NCBI GenBank assembly: GCA_041576975.1
Contig: JBFGJY010000056.1
Span: forward strand, 1 to 16,908
Length of the DNA stretch: 16,908 nt
Direction: 5' to 3'
Source of the DNA: JBFGJY01 sp041576975
GTDB taxonomy: Bacteria > Pseudomonadota > Gammaproteobacteria > UBA4575
The notes below the pieces were generated by a model. The model did no database searches. It had not been told where the DNA came from and saw only the letters and a program-made list of their open reading frames with translations. Both the position numbers and the translations under genes were made by a program. This document shows, one piece after another, positions 1 to 7,172 of this stretch. Numbering within the stretch: position 1 is the stretch's first letter; every line of letters begins with the position of its first letter.

Positions 1-30
1 AATGTCTGCTTTTGACCCAAAGCGGGAATT
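1..30. repeat. Intergenic imperfect palindrome, copy 1
   Basis: The sequence has the form GCTTT-tgaccc-AAAGC with partly matching flanks. Related copies lie at 532-556, 976-1004 and 3437-3465, all between genes. It touches the window edge, so its left limit is unknown. Confidence 0.5.
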
Positions 31-231
31 TAAGGTTTAAGCGAATGAGTTATGTTTCGCTTCGATGAAAATACTAGTTTTCCTTACTTTGGCAGTGTTG
101 TTTAGCGCTTCATCGACTGTCAGAATCATTTATTCTATGTATATGTAACCCTTCATATGTTTCTCTTGACCTCGCGCAGTGCGTACTCATTTTACAACGA
201 GCGCCTCCCTATATAAGGCGATGACAAGGAA
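1..231. other. Intergenic region with repeat and hairpin
   Basis: No convincing gene is visible here. The left edge carries a degenerate copy of an imperfect palindromic repeat (1-30). At 39-62 there is a perfect 7-bp inverted repeat, AAGCGAA and TTCGCTT, around a 10-nt loop. It has no T-tract, so it is not a standard intrinsic terminator. A TTGACC at 166-171 could be a -35 box for the downstream gene, but no good -10 lies at the right distance. Confidence 0.5.
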
Positions 232-237
232 GTGTTC

Positions 238-489
238 GTGAAAGCTGATCTTATAAAATATAAGGACTATACCATTCTGTTTAATGCCCATGAGCTAGAA
301 TCTGGGTGTTTTTGTCCTATCGCAACACTTTTCAAGTCGGGGGAGAAAGCCATTACGCTAAATATAAAAAGGACGTTTGCAGAAAGAGATCAAGCGCTCT
401 CGTTTGCATTGGGTGTTGCAGAGGCGGCTGTAGATGCAATGCTAAAAGGAAAGAAACCAGATTTTATGTTACTTGGAAGTGAGTGCTGA
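238..489 (+). CDS. Small protein of unknown function
   Basis: An 83-residue protein that I do not recognise. It is mixed alpha/beta in character, with a hydrophobic beta-like start (YTILF), a Cys-Phe-Cys, and an Ala-rich helix near residues 55-70. There is no signal peptide or membrane segment. GTG at 238 is preferred over GTG at 232 because AAGGA at 226-230 sits at a normal distance only from 238. The gene ends in TGA and is followed 69 nt later by an Imm50-like gene on the same strand, with a degenerate palindromic repeat in the spacer. This cassette-like spacing suggests an accessory region, but no function can be assigned. Confidence 0.55.
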   Translation: MKADLIKYKDYTILFNAHELESGCFCPIATLFKSGEKAITLNIKRTFAERDQALSFALGVAEAAVDAMLKGKKPDFMLLGSEC

Positions 490-531
490 ACCATTTACAT
501 TCCTTCACGTAAACTATTAGCTCAAATTTTA

Positions 532-556
532 AACGACTGTTTTTGGCCGTAACCAG
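532..556. repeat. Intergenic imperfect palindrome, copy 2
   Basis: The most degenerate copy, reading roughly aCgaCTGtTTTTGgCCgtAAcCaG. It aligns by eye with copies at 1-30 and 976-1004 and ends just before the start codon at 559. Confidence 0.3.
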
Positions 557-558
557 TT

Positions 559-978
559 ATGAAAGAATTTAATCCTATTGAGGACGTAGAGGATAGCGAC
601 TTTGTTCTTGATAGTGGCGTGTGGCCTGACTTCCATGACGCCGAGATTCATAATTTAAGTATATGGCGAGGTGATGTGCAACCTGATGATGATGTATGGA
701 TCGGCCCAGTCGTTGAAATAACGTTGGAGTTATGCGCATTGAAAAATCCTTATATGGTTGTTTTAAAGTTTCATGATTGTGAATCGATAAAATTGGAGGG
801 CTTCAATCATCAAAATGCAGTCAACGATTTGAGGTTCAAATTTGAAGAAAGAGGTACACAGACTAATAATGAACCTTTAGCTCCATATATATCTGTTAAT
901 TTTGAGCCAGCATTTGGTGCTTCTCTATCCTTTAAGTGTTTTAGAGTGCAAGCGATAAATTATAATGAAGAATATTGA
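559..978 (+). CDS. Imm50-like protein (putative immunity protein)
   Basis: A 139-residue acidic, soluble protein. The motif WPDFHDAEI near residues 22-30 resembles the hallmark WPsFHDaEv of the Imm50 family (PF15594), proposed immunity proteins of polymorphic toxin systems. Alternating beta-strand-like segments follow (VVEITLEL; MVVLKFHD), which fits that family, as does the length. There is no signal peptide, so it is probably cytoplasmic. No toxin gene is visible beside it, so it would be an orphan immunity or defence-island relic. The start ATG at 559 has no strong Shine-Dalgarno. The assignment is from motif memory only. Confidence 0.55.
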   Translation: MKEFNPIEDVEDSDFVLDSGVWPDFHDAEIHNLSIWRGDVQPDDDVWIGPVVEITLELCALKNPYMVVLKFHDCESIKLEGFNHQNAVNDLRFKFEERGTQTNNEPLAPYISVNFEPAFGASLSFKCFRVQAINYNEEY

Positions 979-1004
979 ATGACCGCTTTCGACCGTAAAG
1001 CGAC
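976..1004. repeat. Intergenic imperfect palindrome, copy 3
   Basis: Contains GCTTT-cgaccgt-AAAGC with a tgaatgac lead-in and overlaps the TGA stop of the Imm50-like gene. This is the best-preserved complete copy in the window. Motifs of this type (GCTTT, GACC, AAAGC) recur between genes in many proteobacteria. Confidence 0.5.
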
Positions 1005-1034
1005 AACAACTTGATTGGACTATAAGAGAGTTTC

Positions 1035-1634
1035 ATGAACATAACATTGTACGAGGCTCCAACTTCACGCGCACAACGTTGTAGATGGATATTAGCTGAA
1101 GTGGGCGCAACTTATGAATCTGTTTCGGGACGAGATGTAATTGATAGTGATGGGCTCAAAAAGATACACCCATTAGGGAAAGTACCTGCAGTCGTAATTG
1201 ATGGCAAAGCACTAATTGAATCAGCTGCAATATGCACCTACATAGCCGATCAATTTCCTGAGAAAGGACTTATTGCAAAACCTGGAACGTGGCAACGTGC
1301 GCTCCACGACCAGTGGGTGTGTTTCTGTCTGAGTGAAATGGAAGCTTGGCTTTGGAGTACGGCTGTGAATACATTCGTTTTACCAAAAGAAGAACGGATC
1401 CCTACTGTCTTTGAGCAAAATGCCAAGTTGTTTTCTGCTTCTGCTGCTGTTGTTGATCAAGCCTTAGAGAACAATGATTATCTAGTTGATAATCGGTTCT
1501 CTGTCACTGACATCATAATGGGATTCACGATTAGTTGGGCTAATTATTACAAGCTAATTGAGCCGTTTGAAAACTTACAGAAATATCTTGATCGATTATG
1601 TGAGCGGCCACATTGTTCATTAAAGAAAGAATGA
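1035..1634 (+). CDS. Glutathione S-transferase family protein
   Basis: A 199-residue cytoplasmic protein with the two-domain GST layout. The N-terminal thioredoxin-like half (about 1-80) has the cis-proline segment GKVPAVVIDG and the glutathione-binding ESAAICTYIAD stretch. The helical C-terminal half follows (about 88-199), including VTDIIMGF, the position of the GST N-capping box motif (normally S/T-x-x-D). Such enzymes typically conjugate or reduce electrophiles with glutathione; the substrate cannot be inferred. The N-terminus (YEAPTSRAQRCRW) has a serine/arginine stretch at the usual catalytic position. ATG at 1035 has GAGAG just upstream. The length is normal for the family and the gene looks intact. 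Confidence 0.88.
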   Translation: MNITLYEAPTSRAQRCRWILAEVGATYESVSGRDVIDSDGLKKIHPLGKVPAVVIDGKALIESAAICTYIADQFPEKGLIAKPGTWQRALHDQWVCFCLSEMEAWLWSTAVNTFVLPKEERIPTVFEQNAKLFSASAAVVDQALENNDYLVDNRFSVTDIIMGFTISWANYYKLIEPFENLQKYLDRLCERPHCSLKKE

Positions 1635-1700
1635 TGCTTTGGAATGCTCGCTTATAGTGTCGACGCTGACACGATATTTAGTGATTAATCATCACTCCAC

Positions 1701-2198
1701 CTACTGGTCATCACCGCCCACTCCAAGCTTATTCGCCAAGTAATAATCGAGGCTGAGCCGCCCCGGCCCTGTAGTCATAAGCCAAACGAACAAAATCACA
1801 TACATCACCTGCGGTAAATAAAGGAACCAACTCATCCAGTCGAGGAATCCAATCCCTTTGGGGATAACTTGATCAATTTCCACCGTCACGATAGCAACGA
1901 TCATAGCTATAGTTAGTGCAATTGCACAAAAGGTCGAAAAAAAACCTATTATCAGTAACAGCCCACCAAAAAACTCTACACATGCCAGAAACAGTGCCAT
2001 GAACTCAGGATATGGCATCCCAATTTCAGTCATCAGATGGATAAGATCCTCATGCTTGGCAACATCAAAAAGTTTGTGATAACCCGAGACGGCAAAAAAC
2101 ATACCTAGCGAAATTCGCGCAACAAAGACCGGCAGCCATTCCCAACGCCGATCGCCGGTCAGCACGATTTTGATCAAAGGATTGAGTAGGGAAAGCAT
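1701..2198 (-). CDS. DoxX family membrane protein
   Basis: A 165-residue integral membrane protein with four hydrophobic segments, matching the DoxX/DoxD-like fold. The first segment contains the family-typical pattern ARISLGMFFAVSGYHKL, and the second has FLACVEFFGGLLLIIGF. Family members are inner-membrane proteins often linked to redox or sulfur chemistry, but the function of most is not established. AGGAGA lies directly upstream of the ATG at 2198. It is about 64 nt downstream of the EamA-type gene on the same strand, so co-transcription is possible. The stop is TAG. Confidence 0.85.
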   Translation of the reverse strand: MLSLLNPLIKIVLTGDRRWEWLPVFVARISLGMFFAVSGYHKLFDVAKHEDLIHLMTEIGMPYPEFMALFLACVEFFGGLLLIIGFFSTFCAIALTIAMIVAIVTVEIDQVIPKGIGFLDWMSWFLYLPQVMYVILFVWLMTTGPGRLSLDYYLANKLGVGGDDQ

Positions 2199-2262
2199 AA
2201 CTAATTCTCCTCTGTTGTTAATTTATTAGACGTTTTTTTGTCTTCTTGATATGCGGGCACAG

Positions 2263-3285
2263 TTATACACCCTTAAACCCAGTTCTACACTCGGCATCCA
2301 AGGCAGGCACGGCTTTTTTCGAAGGCAATGTGTCCGGCTTCGACATCTCAGCGGTTTTCCTTTGGTGCGATGCAAAGAAAGATATTGCAATTCCAATCAT
2401 CAGCACTGCGCCCCCGATGTACTGGGCCTGCGTGGGGCGCTCTCCGAGGATTAGGAATGCACCGAGCACACCGGCCACCGGTGCAAACGATGTTGCAAGC
2501 GACACATCAATCGAGCGTGATTTGCGAACACCGGTATCCCATGCCAGCTGGCCGCTGACGATAATGATCCCACCATAGAGAACCATCCATTGCCATAGAA
2601 GAGGTGACGTCAAATCGACAAAATGTTCGGGGCCGAACAGATAGGATGCGATAATAAAGAAGGCTATGGTTCCAACGGCGCTTCGAAATACACTGAATAT
2701 ACCAAGCGGGACGCCCTTAAGCCGCAGTCGAGCAACAATTATGGAGGCGGCATAAGTGATGGCAGCGAGCGCGGCATACAATTCGCCGCGACCAATCATA
2801 AAATCGTTCGACTGGGGCTGTAGCAGAACCGAGATTGCTACACCCGTGAGACAGATGACGGAGCCGATGAAGGACCACGGACCGATACGATCTTTGAAAA
2901 TCAACCATGCAAATAAAAGCATAAGAGGTGGCTCAATCTGGCTGACCAGGACCACGCTGGTAACCATTGTATTTTCGATGGCGATAAAAAATAGCGAGGG
3001 TGCGATGCAATTGGCAAGCAGCGCCAAGAGGAACAGAAAGGACCAGTCAGACTTGGACAGTTTGTTCAGATTTTCGTGGGTCCACACTCTGTAATGCACG
3101 GCAAACAGTACAACCACAGCGCATGCGTTACCAGCGAATAGAATATTGCAGAACGAAATTGCATTGCGGCCATCGATTGCGTGCTGCGCACCTAATTCAG
3201 CAAGTACACGCACAATTGAACTTGCTGCTCCAAAAACCAGAATGGCATATCCCAGAAGTGCTAAGCCTGGCATACGACCAATCAT
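2263..3285 (-). CDS. EamA/DMT-superfamily transporter
   Basis: A 340-residue protein with about ten hydrophobic segments arranged as two EamA repeats (first about 5-155, second about 168-305), characteristic of drug/metabolite transporters. The end of the first repeat (FAWLIFKDRIGPWSFIGSVI) and of the second (GAFLILGERPTQAQYIGG) carry the usual E/D-R-x-x-x-x-Q/x-x-I-G pattern. It presumably exports a small metabolite; the substrate is unknown. A hydrophilic tail of about 35 residues follows the last segment. The gene is visibly richer in G+C than its surroundings (40 of 60 bases at 2401-2460), which suggests acquisition from elsewhere. ATG at 3285 is the likely start; no strong Shine-Dalgarno is seen. 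Confidence 0.88.
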   Translation of the reverse strand: MIGRMPGLALLGYAILVFGAASSIVRVLAELGAQHAIDGRNAISFCNILFAGNACAVVVLFAVHYRVWTHENLNKLSKSDWSFLFLLALLANCIAPSLFFIAIENTMVTSVVLVSQIEPPLMLLFAWLIFKDRIGPWSFIGSVICLTGVAISVLLQPQSNDFMIGRGELYAALAAITYAASIIVARLRLKGVPLGIFSVFRSAVGTIAFFIIASYLFGPEHFVDLTSPLLWQWMVLYGGIIIVSGQLAWDTGVRKSRSIDVSLATSFAPVAGVLGAFLILGERPTQAQYIGGAVLMIGIAISFFASHQRKTAEMSKPDTLPSKKAVPALDAECRTGFKGV

Positions 3286-3436
3286 TAATTCATACGCTTC
3301 GCGAGTATAGGAGTGTAGATGATATTAGGTGTTTTTATTATGAACAGATAAGGTAGAGAAAGTCCGCTGAGTTGTCAATCACACGCATTATCGCCTGAAA
3401 ATCGCGGCTACTTCGAGTGTCGTTTTTATTTGATCA

Positions 3437-3465
3437 TGAATAGCAGCTTTTGACCATAAGTAGAA
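3437..3465. repeat. Intergenic imperfect palindrome, copy 4
   Basis: Contains GCAGCTTTTGACCATAAGTAG, aligned by eye with the other three copies. It lies downstream of the retropepsin-like gene, between it and the EamA gene. Confidence 0.35.
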
Positions 3466-3492
3466 ATTCGAGTATTTCGACATCAGCAAAGT

Positions 3493-4014
3493 TTATTGCC
3501 GTATAGTTAGTTGATCGCCTTCATGGCTTACAGATAGGTATCGAAGAAAAGACATTCCCAATAAAATTTCGTCGCCCTGAATATGTGGATTAACATCGGC
3601 TTTAATATCATGCAAAGTAATATCACCGATACTGACGGTATCCAGTGTGGTGGCGTATACCGTAACTGTGCCATTTGCAGTCGATGCTAATAATGGTGCG
3701 CCTTTTTTTAATCCTACTTTTTTTGCAACATTCTCAGGTACAGAAACATAACTCGCACCAGTATCGACTAAAAATTTAACTTTTTTATTATTTATTTTCC
3801 CGGTAGCCACATAATGACCATGGGTACTGCTTTGTAAAATTATTTCTTTTACGCCCCCGGGAAGCACCTGTGTCTGCACATTTTGATTTGGATTGCGTTT
3901 GTTAGTTTCTAATACACCAAAAAACCAAACCATCAAGACAAACACTAGAGCCCATGTGGCATAGATCATACCTTTGCCAATTCGTCTAGTTTGTTGCCGA
4001 GAATCTTCGTTCAT
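3493..4014 (-). CDS. Membrane-anchored retropepsin-like aspartic protease
   Basis: A 173-residue protein with a short basic N-terminus, one membrane segment (about 17-35) and a periplasmic clan AA aspartic protease domain. The catalytic motif FLVDTGAS (Asp84) is followed by a flap-like region and the closing motif ILLGMSFLRYL. One active-site motif per chain implies a homodimer like retropepsins. It matches the TIGR02281 type of single-pass bacterial proteins, whose physiological substrate is unknown. The end (DQLTIRQ, then TAA) is the usual family end. It is divergent from the interrupted small gene at 4087 across a 72-nt AT-rich spacer. Confidence 0.85.
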   Translation of the reverse strand: MNEDSRQQTRRIGKGMIYATWALVFVLMVWFFGVLETNKRNPNQNVQTQVLPGGVKEIILQSSTHGHYVATGKINNKKVKFLVDTGASYVSVPENVAKKVGLKKGAPLLASTANGTVTVYATTLDTVSIGDITLHDIKADVNPHIQGDEILLGMSFLRYLSVSHEGDQLTIRQ

Positions 4015-4086
4015 AATTAAGTATTTTTTAACATATATATAGACATGCTATGCTAAGGCTAAACTATAAAATAGGTTTTTATAATC

Positions 4087-4293
4087 ATGACTATAGATAA
4101 AGCGCGCGAATTATTGCGTAAGCAGTCACAAATTGCCGGTGGTTATACTAAGAATGGCGCCAAGCTCATATTAGCCGAAGTACAGAAAGAGCATAAACAA
4201 AAAGTCGTGGATTAATTAATTCGAGAATTAGATTTAGAAACAATGTTTGATTTTAAACCCGGCACGGTCTTCAAAGGTCTAACTTCGGGCTAG
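4087..4293 (+). pseudogene. Small gene interrupted by in-frame TAA
   Basis: ATG at 4087 opens a frame of 42 codons ending at TAA 4213-4215. The same frame then continues for 25 codons to TAG at 4291-4293. Both halves look like one protein: the first ends LAEVQKEHKQKVVD and the second begins LIRELDLETMFDFKPGT. Read through, this gives a 68-residue helical protein, with the stop in the middle of an amphipathic helix. It resembles, from memory, a family of about 65-70 residues ending in a F-x-x-KPGT motif; I cannot verify this. The stop is one C-to-T change from CAA (Gln). It is either a fresh nonsense mutation, a readthrough site or a base-call error. The function is unknown. Confidence 0.6.
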
Positions 4294-4378
4294 ATTCCTA
4301 CGATTAAATAGAATTAAATTTTCAACAATAATTTATCTGAATACTATAAACACATGCGTAACTAGGACTTTCGACAAT

Positions 4379-5173
4379 ATGAAGCAATTAAAGCAGTTTT
4401 TTCATCTGGCAATCTTTACTTTATTACTAGGCATTGCAGGTGTTTCTCATGCAAGCACACTAGAGCAAGTACTCAAGACAGGAACTTTGCGCGTTGGAGT
4501 ATCGCTCTTTGAACCATGGGCGATAAAAAATCAAACAGGGAACTTAGATGGATACGAGGTTCAAATAGCTAAACAACTTGCTAAAGATATGGGAGTAAAG
4601 CCTGAGTTTAAAGTGCTTGAATGGGAAAATTTGATCGAGACATTAGAAGCAAAACAAATCGATATTATTATCGCAGGTATGGCGATCACTCCAGAGCGTG
4701 CACTTCGAATCAACTTTTCCAGTCCTTATGCAAGTTCAGGTATTAGTATTGCTGCCTGTTTAGCACAAACTACGAACATGAACTCACTTGATGAATTAAA
4801 CAATCCAAAAGTAACTATTGGTGCCGTATCAAACACGGTTTCAGAACAACTTGCCGGTCAAGTTTTTAACAAGGCAAAAATAAAGTCTTTTGTAAAAAGC
4901 GAAGATGCGATAAACGCAGTACTAGAAGGTGAAATTCATGCATTAGTAGAGTCATCACCGATTCCACAATTTTTAGCCTTAAAACATCCTGATCAAGTCG
5001 ATGTGCCCCTAAGTAAACCACTGCTCAGTTACAAGACGGGAATGGCAGTAAATAAGGGAGAGCAAGATTTTTTAAACTATTTAAATGCCTGGATCACTGC
5101 AAGGGATGCGGAAGGTTGGCTGCCTGCCAAACATAAATATTGGTTTGAGTCCTTAGAATGGCAAAAGGAATAA
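4379..5173 (+). CDS. ABC transporter periplasmic solute-binding protein (SBP_bac_3)
   Basis: A 264-residue protein of the family 3 extracellular solute-binding type, usually for polar amino acids. A signal peptide covers about residues 1-25, with likely cleavage at SHA-S. The mature start LEQVLKTGTLRVGV is the classic entry to lobe 1. It is followed by LDGYEVQIAKQLAKDMGV and IDIIIAGMAITPERA, the ligand-contacting segments. No permease or ATPase gene lies in the window, so it is either an orphan receptor or works with a transporter elsewhere. It is followed at once by a same-frame exported protein gene. The stop TAA is at 5171-5173. Confidence 0.9.
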   Translation: MKQLKQFFHLAIFTLLLGIAGVSHASTLEQVLKTGTLRVGVSLFEPWAIKNQTGNLDGYEVQIAKQLAKDMGVKPEFKVLEWENLIETLEAKQIDIIIAGMAITPERALRINFSSPYASSGISIAACLAQTTNMNSLDELNNPKVTIGAVSNTVSEQLAGQVFNKAKIKSFVKSEDAINAVLEGEIHALVESSPIPQFLALKHPDQVDVPLSKPLLSYKTGMAVNKGEQDFLNYLNAWITARDAEGWLPAKHKYWFESLEWQKE

Positions 5174-5176
5174 ACT

Positions 5177-5539
5177 TTGCAACCAAAACTCTATTCTATT
5201 GACCAGCTACAACGAGAATATTTCTTTGCATTTGCATTGCTTTTATTAATATCCACCATTGTACTTGCAGACCCAAATTCACAATTAGATCTTCCTGAGG
5301 AATTTAACACCTTAAATGTAGATACTATTTTTAGCCGCGGTGAAGAATGGCGTAAGCCTAAGTCAAAAGAAAATGAATGGCGCAAACCCAAACAAGAACA
5401 AAAAAGGGAGGTACGCTGGGGCGCCAAATCGATTTATGAAGGAAATAATCAATTAGACCCGATTACCCCTAGTGCAAAAAGTGGGGGTAGTGCACTCAAT
5501 ACTCCAGAGGCAGCGCCACAATTTGAGTTGCGGTTTTAA
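5177..5539 (+). CDS. Small exported protein with WRKPK repeats
   Basis: A 120-residue protein I do not recognise. Residues 14-31 form a hydrophobic export signal, with possible cleavage after VLA (residue 31). The mature part is polar, with a short direct repeat EWRKPK at residues 57-62 and 67-72, then Ser/Pro/Gly-rich sequence. The start is TTG at 5177, 3 nt after the stop of the binding-protein gene. AAAGGA inside that gene lies 7-8 nt upstream of the TTG, so translation is probably coupled. It is in the same frame as the upstream gene, so stop-codon readthrough would fuse them, but the binding protein already has its normal end. It is probably periplasmic and co-expressed. Confidence 0.65.
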   Translation: MQPKLYSIDQLQREYFFAFALLLLISTIVLADPNSQLDLPEEFNTLNVDTIFSRGEEWRKPKSKENEWRKPKQEQKREVRWGAKSIYEGNNQLDPITPSAKSGGSALNTPEAAPQFELRF

Positions 5540-5543
5540 ACAT

Positions 5544-6632
5544 TTAATCTACTTTTACGTCACGCAATTGTCTCGCTGCATTCTCTGGGCTAACGGTACT
5601 CACAAATAATCCTGAACCTAACTCAAACCCAGTAGGTATGCTGGTACGAGGACAAATTTCTAAATGCCATAGATAACTATCATGGTGTATCTTAAATTCA
5701 TCCCCATGCGGGATAGAATGTAAAAAATAATTATATTGCGCACCGCCAATAACTTTGTTTAGACGTTGCATCGTACGTTTAAGTATCAATGCAAAATCTT
5801 GCAAATCATCATCACTACACGCTAAATAATCTGCTTGTGGAAACAATGGAAATATTTGCACTTCCCATTCAAAACGACTCGCAAAAGGTTTAATTGCAAT
5901 AAACCGTTTACTTTTTTCAATGACATATTGTCCTACACTGATTTTACGCCGCACTTCACCTGATTCACGATCATAAATCGTTGCCTCAAAAGTAAGTGCT
6001 TCATCTACTAAATGTGCAAAAATATTTTTATTATATTTTTGAAAATGGTTATACGAATGGTGCAGCTCATTGGAAACGTTTTCAGGCACAACCGGCATCG
6101 CAACTATTTGGCTATGTGTATGCGCAATACTTGCACCCGCTGCCGATCCAAAATTTTTAAAGATTAGTACATACTTAATACGTGCATCACTCTTATATAA
6201 TACTTGCATGCGGTCTCTATACATTTTGAATAACGCATACAAATGTTGTTGAGACATTTCATCTACATGTATGGAGTGGTTGTCATGGTCTATAACTACT
6301 TCATGACGCCCATAGCCATCAATTACATGCTGCAAGCCAAAACTTAAGTTTTGTGAGATTTTTTGATCACTCAATACGGGAAATAAATTTTCTACAATCC
6401 GGATTTGCCACTCCTGCTCATCTGGCCAACTATCAAGAGTTGGTGGCGTTTGCGCTTCATTGCCTTTACAAAATGGGCAATCAGCCAGCCGCGGTTCAGT
6501 ACTCGTTGAGCATGGTTGTTCTTGCTTACGAGGGCGTAATCCGCGCGCTGTCGAAACCAGTACTGATTCCGTGGGAACAATAGGGTTAATGCGAATTTCT
6601 CTGTATTCATCTCGTTTGGATGATTCGTTCAT
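5544..6632 (-). CDS. galT: GalT-like hexose-1-phosphate nucleotidylyltransferase
   Basis: A member of the histidine-triad superfamily, GalT branch (COG1085-like). Visible features, numbered from a possible TTG at 6677, are zinc ligands CPFC (Cys67, Cys70), GRHEVVID (123-130), the catalytic HTHSQ (His186-x-His188-x-Gln190) and the C-terminal WHLEICPR and SPENAARQLR segments. Family members transfer UMP or a related nucleotide between hexose-1-phosphates through a uridylyl-histidine intermediate. Close relatives include ADP-glucose phosphorylases, so the substrate is open. ATG at 6632 gives 362 residues and places the R-x-NP motif at the usual distance from the start; ATG 6665 or TTG 6677 are alternatives. 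It lies downstream of a HIT gene on the same strand, probably in one operon. Confidence 0.82.
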   Translation of the reverse strand: MNESSKRDEYREIRINPIVPTESVLVSTARGLRPRKQEQPCSTSTEPRLADCPFCKGNEAQTPPTLDSWPDEQEWQIRIVENLFPVLSDQKISQNLSFGLQHVIDGYGRHEVVIDHDNHSIHVDEMSQQHLYALFKMYRDRMQVLYKSDARIKYVLIFKNFGSAAGASIAHTHSQIVAMPVVPENVSNELHHSYNHFQKYNKNIFAHLVDEALTFEATIYDRESGEVRRKISVGQYVIEKSKRFIAIKPFASRFEWEVQIFPLFPQADYLACSDDDLQDFALILKRTMQRLNKVIGGAQYNYFLHSIPHGDEFKIHHDSYLWHLEICPRTSIPTGFELGSGLFVSTVSPENAARQLRDVKVD

Positions 6633-6702
6633 TTTTATTGTTTCGGCATTTAAAGATATTTTCATAAATAGAGGCAATATCTTTAGAGGTGCAAAAAAGA
6701 AT

Positions 6703-7074
6703 TCATTTATAAGTTCTTTTTTTAGGAATTACATTCCTAACACCACCTCTTGGGTCAACAACGTCTCCCTCGTATCTAGGTATCAGGTGAATATGTGTAT
6801 GTGGTACCGATTGACCCGCGACTTTGCTTACGTTAATACCAATATTATAGGAATCGGGCTTATGGTCTTTTTCAATAATTTGCTTCGCGAGATTAACTGC
6901 ATCCCATAATTCTGTTATTTCTTGCTTGGTACAATCAAAATAGTTTGGAACATGTCTATTTGGAACTATAAGTAAGTGCCCAGGAGATGCAGGGTACTTA
7001 TCCTGACTAATAAAGGTCAGCTCACCTTCATAAATCAGATCAACTTTTCGACAAAAAATACAATTAGAAGACAT
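6703..7074 (-). CDS. HIT family protein (histidine triad nucleotide hydrolase)
   Basis: A 123-residue cytoplasmic protein with the full histidine triad HTHIHLIPRY (His92, His94, His96) and a zinc pair CIFC (Cys5, Cys8). The PGHLLIVPNRHV strand and DPRGGVR tail are typical of the Fhit/HIT branch. Such enzymes cleave nucleotide phosphoramidates or dinucleoside polyphosphates; the exact substrate is not visible from sequence. It is the first gene of a likely two-gene unit with the GalT-like gene, about 70 nt ahead of that gene's preferred ATG. ATG at 7074 shows no Shine-Dalgarno. The gene is complete and of normal length, with TGA as stop. Confidence 0.9.
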   Translation of the reverse strand: MSSNCIFCRKVDLIYEGELTFISQDKYPASPGHLLIVPNRHVPNYFDCTKQEITELWDAVNLAKQIIEKDHKPDSYNIGINVSKVAGQSVPHTHIHLIPRYEGDVVDPRGGVRNVIPKKRTYK

Positions 7075-7172
7075 AAAATGAAGTTTCGGGGATTTTCAGA
7101 TTTATCTACTTATATCCTCATCAAACAGATACAGTTACATAAGGGCCTCCCATCTCTTAACTATGTCAAAAA

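Noticed and set aside
490..1034. Integron attC sites between the first genes
   Set aside because: The spacers contain palindromes, but I find no paired RYYYAAC and GTTRRRY core sites, so cassette origin is not supported.
1640..1700. Short inverted repeats after the GST gene (GTGTC/GACAC and a GTGAT-type repeat)
   Set aside because: The stems are only about 5 bp, with no T-tract, so a terminator call is not justified.
2246..3356. Several open frames on the plus strand across the EamA gene
   Set aside because: They lie opposite a well-recognised transporter, have low-complexity or Arg/Cys-rich translations and show no family features.
3390..3492. Open extension of the retropepsin frame past its TAA
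   Set aside because: The protein already has the usual C-terminus, and the extension runs through an intergenic repeat.
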